Shown: one piece after another, positions 36,961-45,214 of the stretch | How positions within the stretch are numbered: position 1 is the stretch's first letter | Layout: the number at the start of each line of letters is the position of its first letter | Assembly: GCF_012911975.1 (NCBI RefSeq) | Contig: NZ_SMDQ01000017.1 | Location: 25,300-89,299, forward strand | Length of the DNA: 64,000 bases | DNA from: Nodosilinea sp. P-1105 | GTDB lineage: Bacteria > Cyanobacteriota > Cyanobacteriia > Phormidesmidales > Phormidesmidaceae | Direction: 5' to 3' | The notes under the pieces: model-generated | What the model saw: the letters and a program-made list of their open reading frames with translations, nothing else | Database searches by the model: none | What the model was told of the DNA's origin: nothing | Made by a program: the position numbers and the translations under genes

Positions 36961-38358
36961 TCAGGGGGATAAGGGGAGATGGTTGACAGAGGGGGTAGGG
37001 GAACCAGTCATCTGCTGCTGCCAGGTACTAAGGGCGGTTTGGTAAACCGTCTTCCAGGGGATGTCATAGTGGCGGGCCAGCTTGGCGCAGTCTTCATATT
37101 CTGGGTGGGCGTTGACTAGGGCCTGGGTGTGGGGATGATAGGCCAACTTGATCGCGACGGTGCCGTAGGGGGTGGTAATGGGGCGAATATCTCGCCGCAG
37201 CACAGTGCGTTGCTGCTCCTGGCGGCGCACGCCTAGGGTAGGGGTTTCCTTAAACAAAATATCGGTGCACAGGGTTTCGATTTCCGGCAAGCACAGGACG
37301 GTAATCAACAGTCCGGGCCGATTTTTTTTCATGGCAACGGGCTGGGTAAAGACATCCACCGCCCCTGCCGCAAATAGCCGCTCATGCAGGTAGCCCACCG
37401 TCTGAGGCACCATATCATCCACTTGGGTCTCTAAGAGGATGATGGTTTCTTGCGGAACGGGGGGGGGCAACTCCACCGGCTTTGCCCCAGGCTGGGGAGA
37501 GCTGGGGTTCACTGCCCTCCCCAGCCATAGGCGCAGTACGTTGGGCATGGGTAGTGCTTTGCCGCCTGCCCCTAAGCCTACCCGTTCTAGCACCATGGCC
37601 GGGGGGGAACCAAACTCCTGGGCTAGGGTAGTGACGAGCGCTGCCCCGGTGGGGGTGACCAACTCCCCAGGTAAATCATGGCTGTAGATCGGGACCTGGG
37701 CCATGGCCAGCAGTTGTAGTACCGCCGGGGCTGGCACTGGCAACCAACCGTGGGCCGCTTTCACCCGCCCCTGGCCGGTGGGTAGGGGCGAGCAGATCAG
37801 GGTGTCGATATTCAAGTAATCGAAGCCGAGGCAAGTGCCCACAATATCCACAATGGCATCCGTGGCCCCTACTTCGTGGAAGTGCACCTGGTCGAGGGGA
37901 ATGCCATGGACAGCGGCTTCCGCCTGGGCCAGGTGGCGAAATACTGCCAGGCTCCAGTGACGGACGCGATCGGGTAAAGCGGCACGGGTGATAATTTGCT
38001 CGATGGCCGGTAGGTTGCGGACGGGGGGGCGAGGCCGTGCGGTGGTAGTGGTGGCAGCGGTGTGCGCTATCACCTGCTGATGATTGTGCCCATGGCTGTG
38101 GTCAAGGGGGGCGTGATCAGGGGGGGAGGAGGATGAGGGGGCTTGCCCTGGGGATGACGTCAGCTGTACATCCACCTTCAAAGCCCGCTGCCCCTGGCGC
38201 TGTACGTCAGCCGTGGCTAGGGTAAACTCAGCATCTAGCCCTAGGCTGGATAACTGGGTTTGTAGGTAAGTCAAAGGAACGCCTCCGTCGATCAGGGCCG
38301 CGAGGCACATATCTCCTGAGACGCCAGTCACACAGTCGAGGTAGGCTATCGTTTTCAT
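36961..38358 (-). CDS. larC: Nickel-pincer cofactor nickel-inserting protein LarC
   Basis: Inserts nickel into the pincer cofactor used by lactate racemase-type enzymes. The 465-residue protein starts KTIAYLDCVTGVSGDM, a hallmark N-terminus, has a His-rich insert (HSHGHNHQQ near 88-96) that may bind nickel, and the conserved HFHEVGATDAIVDIVG near 160. The C-terminal VDDMVPQTVGYLHERLF and PTLGVRRQEQQRTVL blocks are present. LarA, LarB and LarE are not in the window; LarC orthologues are frequent in cyanobacteria without an obvious lactate racemase. Confidence 0.92.
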   Translation of the reverse strand: MKTIAYLDCVTGVSGDMCLAALIDGGVPLTYLQTQLSSLGLDAEFTLATADVQRQGQRALKVDVQLTSSPGQAPSSSSPPDHAPLDHSHGHNHQQVIAHTAATTTTARPRPPVRNLPAIEQIITRAALPDRVRHWSLAVFRHLAQAEAAVHGIPLDQVHFHEVGATDAIVDIVGTCLGFDYLNIDTLICSPLPTGQGRVKAAHGWLPVPAPAVLQLLAMAQVPIYSHDLPGELVTPTGAALVTTLAQEFGSPPAMVLERVGLGAGGKALPMPNVLRLWLGRAVNPSSPQPGAKPVELPPPVPQETIILLETQVDDMVPQTVGYLHERLFAAGAVDVFTQPVAMKKNRPGLLITVLCLPEIETLCTDILFKETPTLGVRRQEQQRTVLRRDIRPITTPYGTVAIKLAYHPHTQALVNAHPEYEDCAKLARHYDIPWKTVYQTALSTWQQQMTGSPTPSVNHLPLSP

Positions 38359-38489
38359 ACAAATTGACCCCTAGGCAGGATTTTCCCTCACAATAAAAGG
38401 CGTGGTTGGCCCATGGGTGCTGACGGACTGAAAAATGTCGTCGGGCAGATTGGCTAGCCTGAAGCAGGTGCTACCTAAGGAATGAGGCG

Positions 38490-39146
38490 ATGGCAACGGT
38501 ATATAGGCTGCATCCCGACAACCCCCAAGGACGCAAGTTACAGGCCATTACAGAGGCATTGCGGCAGGGGGCGGTTGCCCTGTATCCCACAGACACAGTC
38601 TACGCCATTGGTTGTGATCTCAACCATAAGGGGGCGGTAGAGCGGGTGCGGCAGCTGAAGCAGGTGGCCAACGATAAACCCCTGACGTTTTTATGCGATT
38701 CTCTCTCGAATATTGCCGACTATGCCCTGGTCAGTGATAGTGCCTATCGGATTATTCGGCGTCTGATTCCAGGACCGTTTACCTTTGTGCTGCCGGCCAC
38801 GAAGCAAGTACCTCGCCTGGTGATGAACCCCAAGCGACGCACCACAGGTATTCGGGTACCCGACAGCCCCATCTGTCTGGCGCTGGTGCAAACATTGCGC
38901 AATCCGGTGATTTCCACGTCGGCTCTAACCTTGGTGCCGGAGGGGAATGGCAAGGGGCCAGTCCAGAAAATGGAGGTCTTTGACCATTTAGAAAAACTGG
39001 TGGATTTAATTATTGATGACGATTTGCCCTTGGTCTATGAGGTATCTACCATTCTGGACATGAGCCAGGATGAGCCGGTGGTGGTGCGGCAGGGGCAGGG
39101 CTGGGAAATGGCTGTTGACTGGGGGGCAACCCTGGCCGAAGCTTAG
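38490..39146 (+). CDS. TsaC/YciO-type L-threonylcarbamoyladenylate synthase family protein
   Basis: A 218-residue YrdC-fold protein. AIGCDLNHKGAVERV and KPLTFLC bind ATP, bicarbonate and threonine in the family, and the RRTTGIRVPDSPICLALVQ block near 114-132 is clear. Such proteins form threonylcarbamoyl-AMP for tRNA t6A37. The sequence is closer to the YciO branch, for which in vivo t6A function is less certain. Divergent from larC across 131 bp. Confidence 0.85.
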   Translation: MATVYRLHPDNPQGRKLQAITEALRQGAVALYPTDTVYAIGCDLNHKGAVERVRQLKQVANDKPLTFLCDSLSNIADYALVSDSAYRIIRRLIPGPFTFVLPATKQVPRLVMNPKRRTTGIRVPDSPICLALVQTLRNPVISTSALTLVPEGNGKGPVQKMEVFDHLEKLVDLIIDDDLPLVYEVSTILDMSQDEPVVVRQGQGWEMAVDWGATLAEA

Positions 39147-39301
39147 GCGTCTGCCTAGTCATGACAGGCAATTGATAAATTGCCACAGTGCTTTAGAAAT
39201 CCGCAATTGACCGTTGATGTTTTCAGTAAGAGATGGACCTAGGGCTCTAAAGGGACTCTAGCTGCTCTGCATCTCGGTGTCGTTGCTAGGATTGGGTAAC
39301 A

Positions 39302-40570
39302 ATGAAGACTGCATCTACTTGCTTTGCCATGCCCCCTTCATCATCGGGGATGACTCCCCCCTTTCAGGATCCAGCGTCCCCTGACTCTATTCCTCAGCCT
39401 GCGGCCAATGCTGACAGTGGGGCGAATGGGGTATTGACGATGGTTGAGACCCAGTTGTTCCACCACTTGGGTCATCGACCTGGTGGGTTTAGGGGAGTGG
39501 TTCAGCGGTTGGCGGCGGAAGTTGACCGCATTTGCCGGATGAGCGATCGCATCCAAATGTCAGGAAATATTGCCCACTGGCAACAGACGCTGGTCAGCCA
39601 TCGGGTCAGCAAGTGCCTGATTTACTACAAGCTCGGGTCTGCCCAGGGGCGGATCGAGTTACACAGTAGCCTCAGTGCCATTGTCTACCGTCATGTGGCC
39701 CCAACTGGCAGTCATTTAGGGTTTCAAGGGCGCTATGCGTTGCTAGAAGACTTTATGCAGACGTTCTATATCGAAGTGTTGAATGCATTTCGACGGGAGC
39801 AGGAACTGCCCGCCACCTACACCCCTCGCACCCGTTTGGAACTGGCGGAGTACATGGCCTTTAGTGAACAATATGCCAAGCGGCGGATTAATACCCGTGG
39901 CCGCCAGAGTCAGCAGTTGATTGTGCTGCGGGCCCAGGCGTTTAGCCGCCGCCAGCCGGCTGAAACATCGGTGGACATGGGTCTGGTGGGCGAGGGAGCC
40001 AAAACCGAAGAGGCTGAAGCCCATGCCCGCAGTTCGGTGGTGCAACAGGTGCGCGAAAAGCTGACGGCGGAGGCGGCTGACCCGGGGGATGGGGTGATGC
40101 GCGATCGCATTATTAAGCGCTTAATTCAGTACTTTAGGAGCCAGGACCAGGCCGACTGCGTTGACTATTTGGTGCTGAAGCTAAAAGACTGCTCGGCCTC
40201 AGAGATTGATGACATTTTAGGACTATCTGCCCGGGAGCGAGACTACCTGCAGCAACGGTTTAAGTACCATGTGGAGAAATTTGCCCAACAGCACGAGTGG
40301 GAGTTAGTCCACCAGTGGCTCGGCGCCAACCTGGATACTCGCCTGGGCTTAACCCTGGAGGAATGGGATAACTTCTTGGCCAGCTTACCCCAAGATTTCC
40401 AACGGTTTGTGGCCCTGAAGCAGGCTCAGCCCAATGACGCCGCTTTAACCGACGAGGCCATTGCCCAAACCCTGGGCTGGACCCTCAAAAAAGTTCAGCG
40501 CAATTGGACCAAACTCCTAAAGCTGGCCTGGAACTACCGTAATCAAAACAGCGGCTCAACCACGGATTAG
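39302..40570 (+). CDS. hetZ: HetZ-like transcriptional regulator
   Basis: A 422-residue protein that matches the HetZ family of filamentous cyanobacteria: VVQRLAAEVDRICRMSDRIQ, shown in part, HRVSKCLIYYKLGSAQGRIE, ELHSSLSAIVYRHV, PATYTPRTRLELAEYMAF and LSARERDYLQQRFKYHVEKF, the last ahead of a C-terminal HTH-like part. In Anabaena HetZ controls early heterocyst differentiation, but homologues also occur in non-heterocystous filaments, where the role is unknown. The first 45 residues are low-complexity Ser/Pro and may not be translated; an internal start is possible. Confidence 0.82.
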   Translation: MKTASTCFAMPPSSSGMTPPFQDPASPDSIPQPAANADSGANGVLTMVETQLFHHLGHRPGGFRGVVQRLAAEVDRICRMSDRIQMSGNIAHWQQTLVSHRVSKCLIYYKLGSAQGRIELHSSLSAIVYRHVAPTGSHLGFQGRYALLEDFMQTFYIEVLNAFRREQELPATYTPRTRLELAEYMAFSEQYAKRRINTRGRQSQQLIVLRAQAFSRRQPAETSVDMGLVGEGAKTEEAEAHARSSVVQQVREKLTAEAADPGDGVMRDRIIKRLIQYFRSQDQADCVDYLVLKLKDCSASEIDDILGLSARERDYLQQRFKYHVEKFAQQHEWELVHQWLGANLDTRLGLTLEEWDNFLASLPQDFQRFVALKQAQPNDAALTDEAIAQTLGWTLKKVQRNWTKLLKLAWNYRNQNSGSTTD

Positions 40571-40650
40571 GCCATGATGGCCACCAGCATTGGACTGAGG
40601 GGGCGCTGCTCCGGGCTGTTGCCAACCAGACAGCGCGGAACGCCCTGTCC

Positions 40651-41370
40651 CTAGCTCACCACAGCTTCTCCCTGCAACTCTAGGGGGGGCTCAAACTTGT
40701 AGCCCACCCCCCGCACCGTTTGAATCAGGGCCGGCTGGGTGGTGTCCTTTTCAATTTTTTTGCGAATTTGTCCCACATGGACATCTACAACCCGCTGATC
40801 TCCCACGTAGTCGTAATCCCAAACCTTTTGAATCAGTTCGGCCCGCCGCCACACCCGTCCCGGATGGCTCGCCAGGAAATGCAACAGGTCAAATTCGAGG
40901 GCGGTCAAAGGAACCATCTCGTCATTGAGCATCACCTCCCGGCGGACCGGGTCAATGGCCAAGCTGTTGAAGGTTAAGCATTGCTGTTCTGCCGCGGTTA
41001 CCGGGCGCTGGCGCTTAAGCAGAGCGCCCACTCTGACTTCTAGCTCCCCCAGGCTAAAGGGCTTGGTCAGGTAGTCATCAGCTCCTTCGTTGAAGCCGCG
41101 AATTTTGTCCGCCTCATCGGTGCGACTGGTAAGCATCAACACAAAGACGCCAGTGCGTGACTGCATTTCTTTGCAGAGGTCGTAACCGTTGGTGTCGGGC
41201 AAGTTTAAATCTAAGATCACCAGGTCAGGGGTGAACTGTTCAAACACAGTCAGCGCCTTTTTGCCGTCGTCCGCTGACTCCATTTCGTAGTCCTGTTTGG
41301 CCAGGAATCGATGGATAAGGTTGCGAATTGCAGGATCATCATCAACAACAAGGATCTTGGCTTCCGCCAT
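40651..41370 (-). CDS. OmpR/PhoB-family response regulator
   Basis: A 239-residue two-component regulator. The ATG at 41370 gives MAEAKILVVDDDPAIRN, a natural receiver start; an in-frame extension upstream is not needed. The receiver domain (1-120) has the acidic pair DDD (10-12), phospho-acceptor Asp in VILDLNLPD (about 54), Thr in LTSRT and Lys in YLTKPF (about 104). The winged helix (about 140-230) has GDQRVVDVHVGQIRKKIE. No histidine kinase is adjacent, so the partner and regulon are unknown. Confidence 0.93.
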   Translation of the reverse strand: MAEAKILVVDDDPAIRNLIHRFLAKQDYEMESADDGKKALTVFEQFTPDLVILDLNLPDTNGYDLCKEMQSRTGVFVLMLTSRTDEADKIRGFNEGADDYLTKPFSLGELEVRVGALLKRQRPVTAAEQQCLTFNSLAIDPVRREVMLNDEMVPLTALEFDLLHFLASHPGRVWRRAELIQKVWDYDYVGDQRVVDVHVGQIRKKIEKDTTQPALIQTVRGVGYKFEPPLELQGEAVVS

Positions 41371-41654
41371 AGTCGTACCTTTCTGTAAATTGAACAGGGG
41401 CATTAAGGACCCAAGGGGACTGCCATGACTACCCATCATGGCAGCCCTTTTAGGGGTTTCAACAGTTGTTTAAGGTTTCAGGCATAAAACGATAAATAAT
41501 TCCCTAGCTTACAAGAGAACTTTAGGAAGTTGCCACTTTTAGGCCGTTCCAGCGAACTAGTGGTCTGTCAACCCTAGTCGGTATGCGCCTGAACCGGTTG
41601 CCCTGAACCCGAAGCAGGTGAGTTTTCTGCTGAAACAGGCCAACTGCCAGCCTA

Positions 41655-42419
41655 CTATCGCCGTCGTGGGGGCGACTTTGATGTCATCAACCCTAGCAGG
41701 GGGCCTAAAATGACCCCCACCACAAAGCCACCAGCATGGGCCCAGTAGGCAACGCCCCCAGCCCCTAAGTTGATGTTGCGGCTGAGGCTAGCCAGCCCAT
41801 AGAGGGCTTGCTGAATAAACCAAAACCCCAGAAAGTAAATGGCGGGAATGCGAATGGTGGTAAAGAAGAAGATCAACGGTATCAGGGTGAGGATTGTCGC
41901 CCGAGGGAAGCGCAGGACGTAGGCCCCCATTACCCCGGCAATCGCCCCACTAGCCCCAATCGTCGGAATGGTGGCTGTGGGTTCAAAGGCCCACTGGGCC
42001 AGGGCGGCTAGGGCCCCACAACCCAGGTAGAAAATTAGAAATTTGACGTGACCGAGCTGGTCCTCAATGTTGTTACCAAAGACCCACAGATAAAGCATAT
42101 TCCCCCCCAGATGAAAAATGCCACCGTGCAGAAACTGGGAGGTGAATAGGGTGATCCAGACCCATGGCAGCGCCCCCTGCAGGTTTTGAAAACTGGCGGT
42201 GAGTTGCTGAGGTACCATCCCCCAGGTATTAAAAAAGCTTTCTAACTGGTTGGGAGGCAAGTTCACCTGTAGCAAAAAGATCACCACATTGAGAATGATC
42301 AGGCCATAGACCACTCTGGGGGTGCTGTTGACAGGGTTGTTATCGCGTAGGGGGACCAAATCGTTTACCTGGATAAACCACAGCTTGGGAGCTGGTGAGG
42401 CGATCAGCACTGGGGCCAC
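41655..42419 (-). CDS. Rhomboid family intramembrane serine protease
   Basis: A 254-residue integral membrane protein. Six or more hydrophobic segments, catalytic Ser in GASGAIAGVMGAY and His in YWAHAGGFVVG, and the H-x(3)-N-type HLGGNMLYLWVFG near 105 define a rhomboid protease. The listed start is a GTG at 42419; the first 25 residues are weakly conserved and a later start is possible. Substrates are unknown. It is downstream of the LD-carboxypeptidase gene on the same strand by 63 bp. Confidence 0.9.
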   Translation of the reverse strand: MAPVLIASPAPKLWFIQVNDLVPLRDNNPVNSTPRVVYGLIILNVVIFLLQVNLPPNQLESFFNTWGMVPQQLTASFQNLQGALPWVWITLFTSQFLHGGIFHLGGNMLYLWVFGNNIEDQLGHVKFLIFYLGCGALAALAQWAFEPTATIPTIGASGAIAGVMGAYVLRFPRATILTLIPLIFFFTTIRIPAIYFLGFWFIQQALYGLASLSRNINLGAGGVAYWAHAGGFVVGVILGPLLGLMTSKSPPRRR

Positions 42420-42482
42420 GGTCAGGGGATGACGGGCTAGGGTGGACGGCCTAGGATTTTATTGTAGAGAGATGATGGAGAC

Positions 42483-43412
42483 TTAGGGGAACGATACCGT
42501 GCCAGCGGTACCGTCTAGACGGGCGATCGCCCCCACTGGCAGGGCCGCATTGGGGCCGTCGTGGCCAAAAGGCAAATCCGCCACCACCGGAATGCCCAGA
42601 TCCCCGAGGCGATCGCGCAGCACCTCTGCCACCGTCAAACTGGGCACCCCTTCTGGGGGGGTACAACGGCTAAAGCGGCCCAGGGCAACACCACCAATCC
42701 GGCTCAGGTAGCCAGCCATCCGCCAGTAGGTCAGCATCCGGTCCAGCCGATAGGGGGCTTCGGTGACGTCTTCCAAAGCCAGGATTGCACCATCCAGAAC
42801 AGGCTGGTGGGCGGTACCCAGCAGTTGGGTGGCTACAGTCAGGTTGGCGGGAAACAGGGGACCACTCACGTTGCCGCCCCCCCACCCTACCCCTTGCAGG
42901 GGAGCCAGGGGCTGACCGGTGACCAATTCATACAGGCGTTGCCGCGACCAATCAGGCTCGTCGGCCAGGGTGGTCAGTAGAGGCCCATGGACCCCCACCA
43001 CCTGCTGCTGGGCCAGGCTCCAGAGCAGGCTGGTGACATCGGAAAACCCCACGAGCCACTTGGGGATCAGCCGCTGGGGCCAGTGCCACTGCTCTAACAG
43101 GCGGGTGCCGCCATATCCCCCTCTGGCGCAAAGAATGCCCCGATAGGTGCTGTCGGTGAAGGCGTTCGCTAACTGGCGACGACGATGATCGTCTCGGCCG
43201 GCCAGGTAGCCCCACTGATGTTCCAGCCCCGGGCTGATGTCAACGGTGAAGCCCCAACTGCGCCATACCTCCACCCCCTGATTAAACGCCGCTAACTCCC
43301 GTAGGCCCCCACTGGGCGCCACCACTATCAAGCGATCCCCTGGCTGCAGGGGCGGGGGGTAAGAACAGGGTCTCCTACCCTGGGGCTCGCCCAGATTCCC
43401 TGCCATGGCCAA
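42483..43412 (-). CDS. LD-carboxypeptidase (peptidase S66)
   Basis: Removes the terminal D-Ala from murein tetrapeptides in peptidoglycan recycling. The 309-residue protein shows RLIVVAPSGGLRE near 27, the nucleophile Ser region in VGFSDVTSLLW near 122-132 preceded by CARGGYGGTRLL, and the catalytic Glu and His in LALEDVTEAPYRLDRML (near 210) and DLPFGHDGPNAALPVG (near 280). No signal peptide, so it should act in the cytosol. Confidence 0.92.
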   Translation of the reverse strand: MAMAGNLGEPQGRRPCSYPPPLQPGDRLIVVAPSGGLRELAAFNQGVEVWRSWGFTVDISPGLEHQWGYLAGRDDHRRRQLANAFTDSTYRGILCARGGYGGTRLLEQWHWPQRLIPKWLVGFSDVTSLLWSLAQQQVVGVHGPLLTTLADEPDWSRQRLYELVTGQPLAPLQGVGWGGGNVSGPLFPANLTVATQLLGTAHQPVLDGAILALEDVTEAPYRLDRMLTYWRMAGYLSRIGGVALGRFSRCTPPEGVPSLTVAEVLRDRLGDLGIPVVADLPFGHDGPNAALPVGAIARLDGTAGTVSFP

Positions 43413-43641
43413 AACTCCTTTTACCTAAATGAATTACCTGAACAGATATAAACCATGCTTGCTGCCTGAGAACCTTGGGACTGGCCGCCACCCTTGGCCT
43501 AATTACCCTTGCCATTGACTGTCTGGCCACAGCGACCTGGGGAGATGGCGATAGATAGACGGTCACGCCCTGGCAGCAGGCCAATTTGTTATAGTTTTTA
43601 ACAAAGCGTTACAAATAACACAGCGCTACCAAGAGAGGCCA

Positions 43642-43800
43642 ATGATGTACCCAGAAAAACAGACTGAATCTCGGAATTGGGGCTTTACCCCCAGTGCCGA
43701 AAGCCTAAATGGCCGCCTGGCCATGGTGGGTTTTGCCCTGGCGATTGTGATTGAATGGCTCAGTGGGGACGGGGTCCTACACTTTTTGCGGTTGATTTAG
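43642..43800 (+). CDS. High light-inducible protein (Hli/SCP)
   Basis: A 52-residue single-helix chlorophyll-binding protein. The signature E-x-L-NGRLAMVGF is at 20-31, and the helix continues ALAIVIEWLSG. Hli proteins bind chlorophyll and carotenoid and protect photosystem assembly under stress. Two ATG codons are adjacent (43642 and 43645). The 229 bp upstream (43413-43641) must hold its promoter. The stop is 3 bp from the convergent argF stop. Confidence 0.92.
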   Translation: MMYPEKQTESRNWGFTPSAESLNGRLAMVGFALAIVIEWLSGDGVLHFLRLI

Positions 43801-43803
43801 CGG

Positions 43804-44718
43804 CTAGCTCAAGACGCTGGCCAGTAGGGCTTTTTGGGCATGCATACGATTTTCTGCTTGATCCCACACCCGGGAGGCGGCCCCCTCTAGAACTGATGCG
43901 GTAATTTCTTCGCCGCGATGGGCCGGCAGACAGTGCAGCACAATCGCGTCGGCCTGGGCACTGGCCAGCAGCGCATCATTGACTTGATAGGGTTGGAAGA
44001 TGGGTAAGCGCTGATCGGCCACTGACTCTTGCCCCATACTGGCCCAGACATCGGTGTACAGTACCTGAGCTTGTTTCACCGCCGCCTGGGGATCTGAGGT
44101 GATCAGCACTTGCCCAGGTCCAGCCAGGGCCTCGGCCTGGGACACCACCGAGGCGTCGGGGGCATAGCCATCGGGGCAAGCAATGTGCACAGTCATACCA
44201 ACCATGGCACAGCCCAATAGCAGGGAGTTCGCCACGTTGTTGCCGTCTCCCAGGTAGGCTAGGGTGAGGCCTTTTAAGGAGCCAAATTCTGCTTGGATAG
44301 TGAGTAAGTCGGCCAAAATTTGGCAGGGATGCTCGAGATCGGTGAGGGCGTTAATCACCGGGATGGTGGCGTAGTCGGCAAACTCTTGCAATTCGGCTTG
44401 ATCAAACGTCCGAATGGCGACCACGTCTAGGTAGCGATCTAAAACCCTGGCGGTGTCGCTGGTGGGTTCGCCACGACTGACTTGGGTAACACCAGCATGT
44501 AAATCCAGTACCTGCCCTCCCATCTGGTACATGGCGACTGAAAAGCTAACCCGGGTACGGGTGGATGCTTTACGAAATAGTAGGCCTAGCACTTTGTGAG
44601 GAAACTGGGGCTGCTGCTTGCCTGCTTTCAGATCAGCGGCAAAATCAAGTAGGTCAGTGAGTTCGGTGGGACTTAAATCATTGAGACTTAGTAAGTCTCT
44701 GCCACTTAAGCTGGTCAT
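43804..44718 (-). CDS. argF: Ornithine carbamoyltransferase
   Basis: Makes citrulline from ornithine and carbamoyl phosphate in arginine synthesis. The 304-residue protein has the carbamoyl-phosphate site FRKASTRTRVSFSVA (near 48-62), the HPCQILADLLTI block near 130 and the ornithine SMG loop (DVWASMGQE near 231) with HCLPAHRGEEIT near 262. Complete and typical in length. Confidence 0.96.
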   Translation of the reverse strand: MTSLSGRDLLSLNDLSPTELTDLLDFAADLKAGKQQPQFPHKVLGLLFRKASTRTRVSFSVAMYQMGGQVLDLHAGVTQVSRGEPTSDTARVLDRYLDVVAIRTFDQAELQEFADYATIPVINALTDLEHPCQILADLLTIQAEFGSLKGLTLAYLGDGNNVANSLLLGCAMVGMTVHIACPDGYAPDASVVSQAEALAGPGQVLITSDPQAAVKQAQVLYTDVWASMGQESVADQRLPIFQPYQVNDALLASAQADAIVLHCLPAHRGEEITASVLEGAASRVWDQAENRMHAQKALLASVLS

Positions 44719-45214
44719 AGGGGTAATCGCTACAAGTCAGTATTCCGGTAGGCCTGGGCTGGGTTAAGGGGGCAGCCATGCCCAGCGTAGGGTACAAATA
44801 TAGCGCTCGCCTGTCTGCTTTGCTACCGCGATCGCGCTTTCAGACTTTTGCCCCGACCCCTCACACGGCCCATGGGGGATTGGCGCCGCCCCAGCCATTG
44901 ACCTGTGCCTAGGGTTAGTGTCAAGGATATTTTGGAGATGGCATCCGCTTCCCTAGGATTCGGTGATCAAGCCCAAGAATTTGCACTACCATTGGGGGAC
45001 TCAGGGTGTTAAGGCGGCTGACACGTATCGGCCGGTAGACCTGCGACCACCCTTGTTGGGGGTGTCAGGTTATCGGTGCCAGATACCAAGAATGCTTGGT
45101 CGGCCCATGCCAAGCCGTAATCGGTCGGTTGCCTCTGTTCAATCCGTGGTTCCAGCCTTGGGGTTGTTGTCAGCTCCCGTTAGGACTGGCTCTGTCAATC
45201 AGTAGGTTTGTGTC
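44719..45214. other. 496-bp gap, nothing firm
   Basis: A HIP1-like palindrome lies at 44828-44835. A plus-strand frame at 44963-45205 is open for 80 codons, but I see no ribosome-binding site or family signature. The region presumably carries promoters for argF (minus) and the CapA-like gene (plus). Confidence 0.5.

Noticed and set aside
44963..45205. 80-codon frame before the CapA-like gene
   Set aside because: Composition looks non-coding and there is no homology clue; more likely leader sequence.
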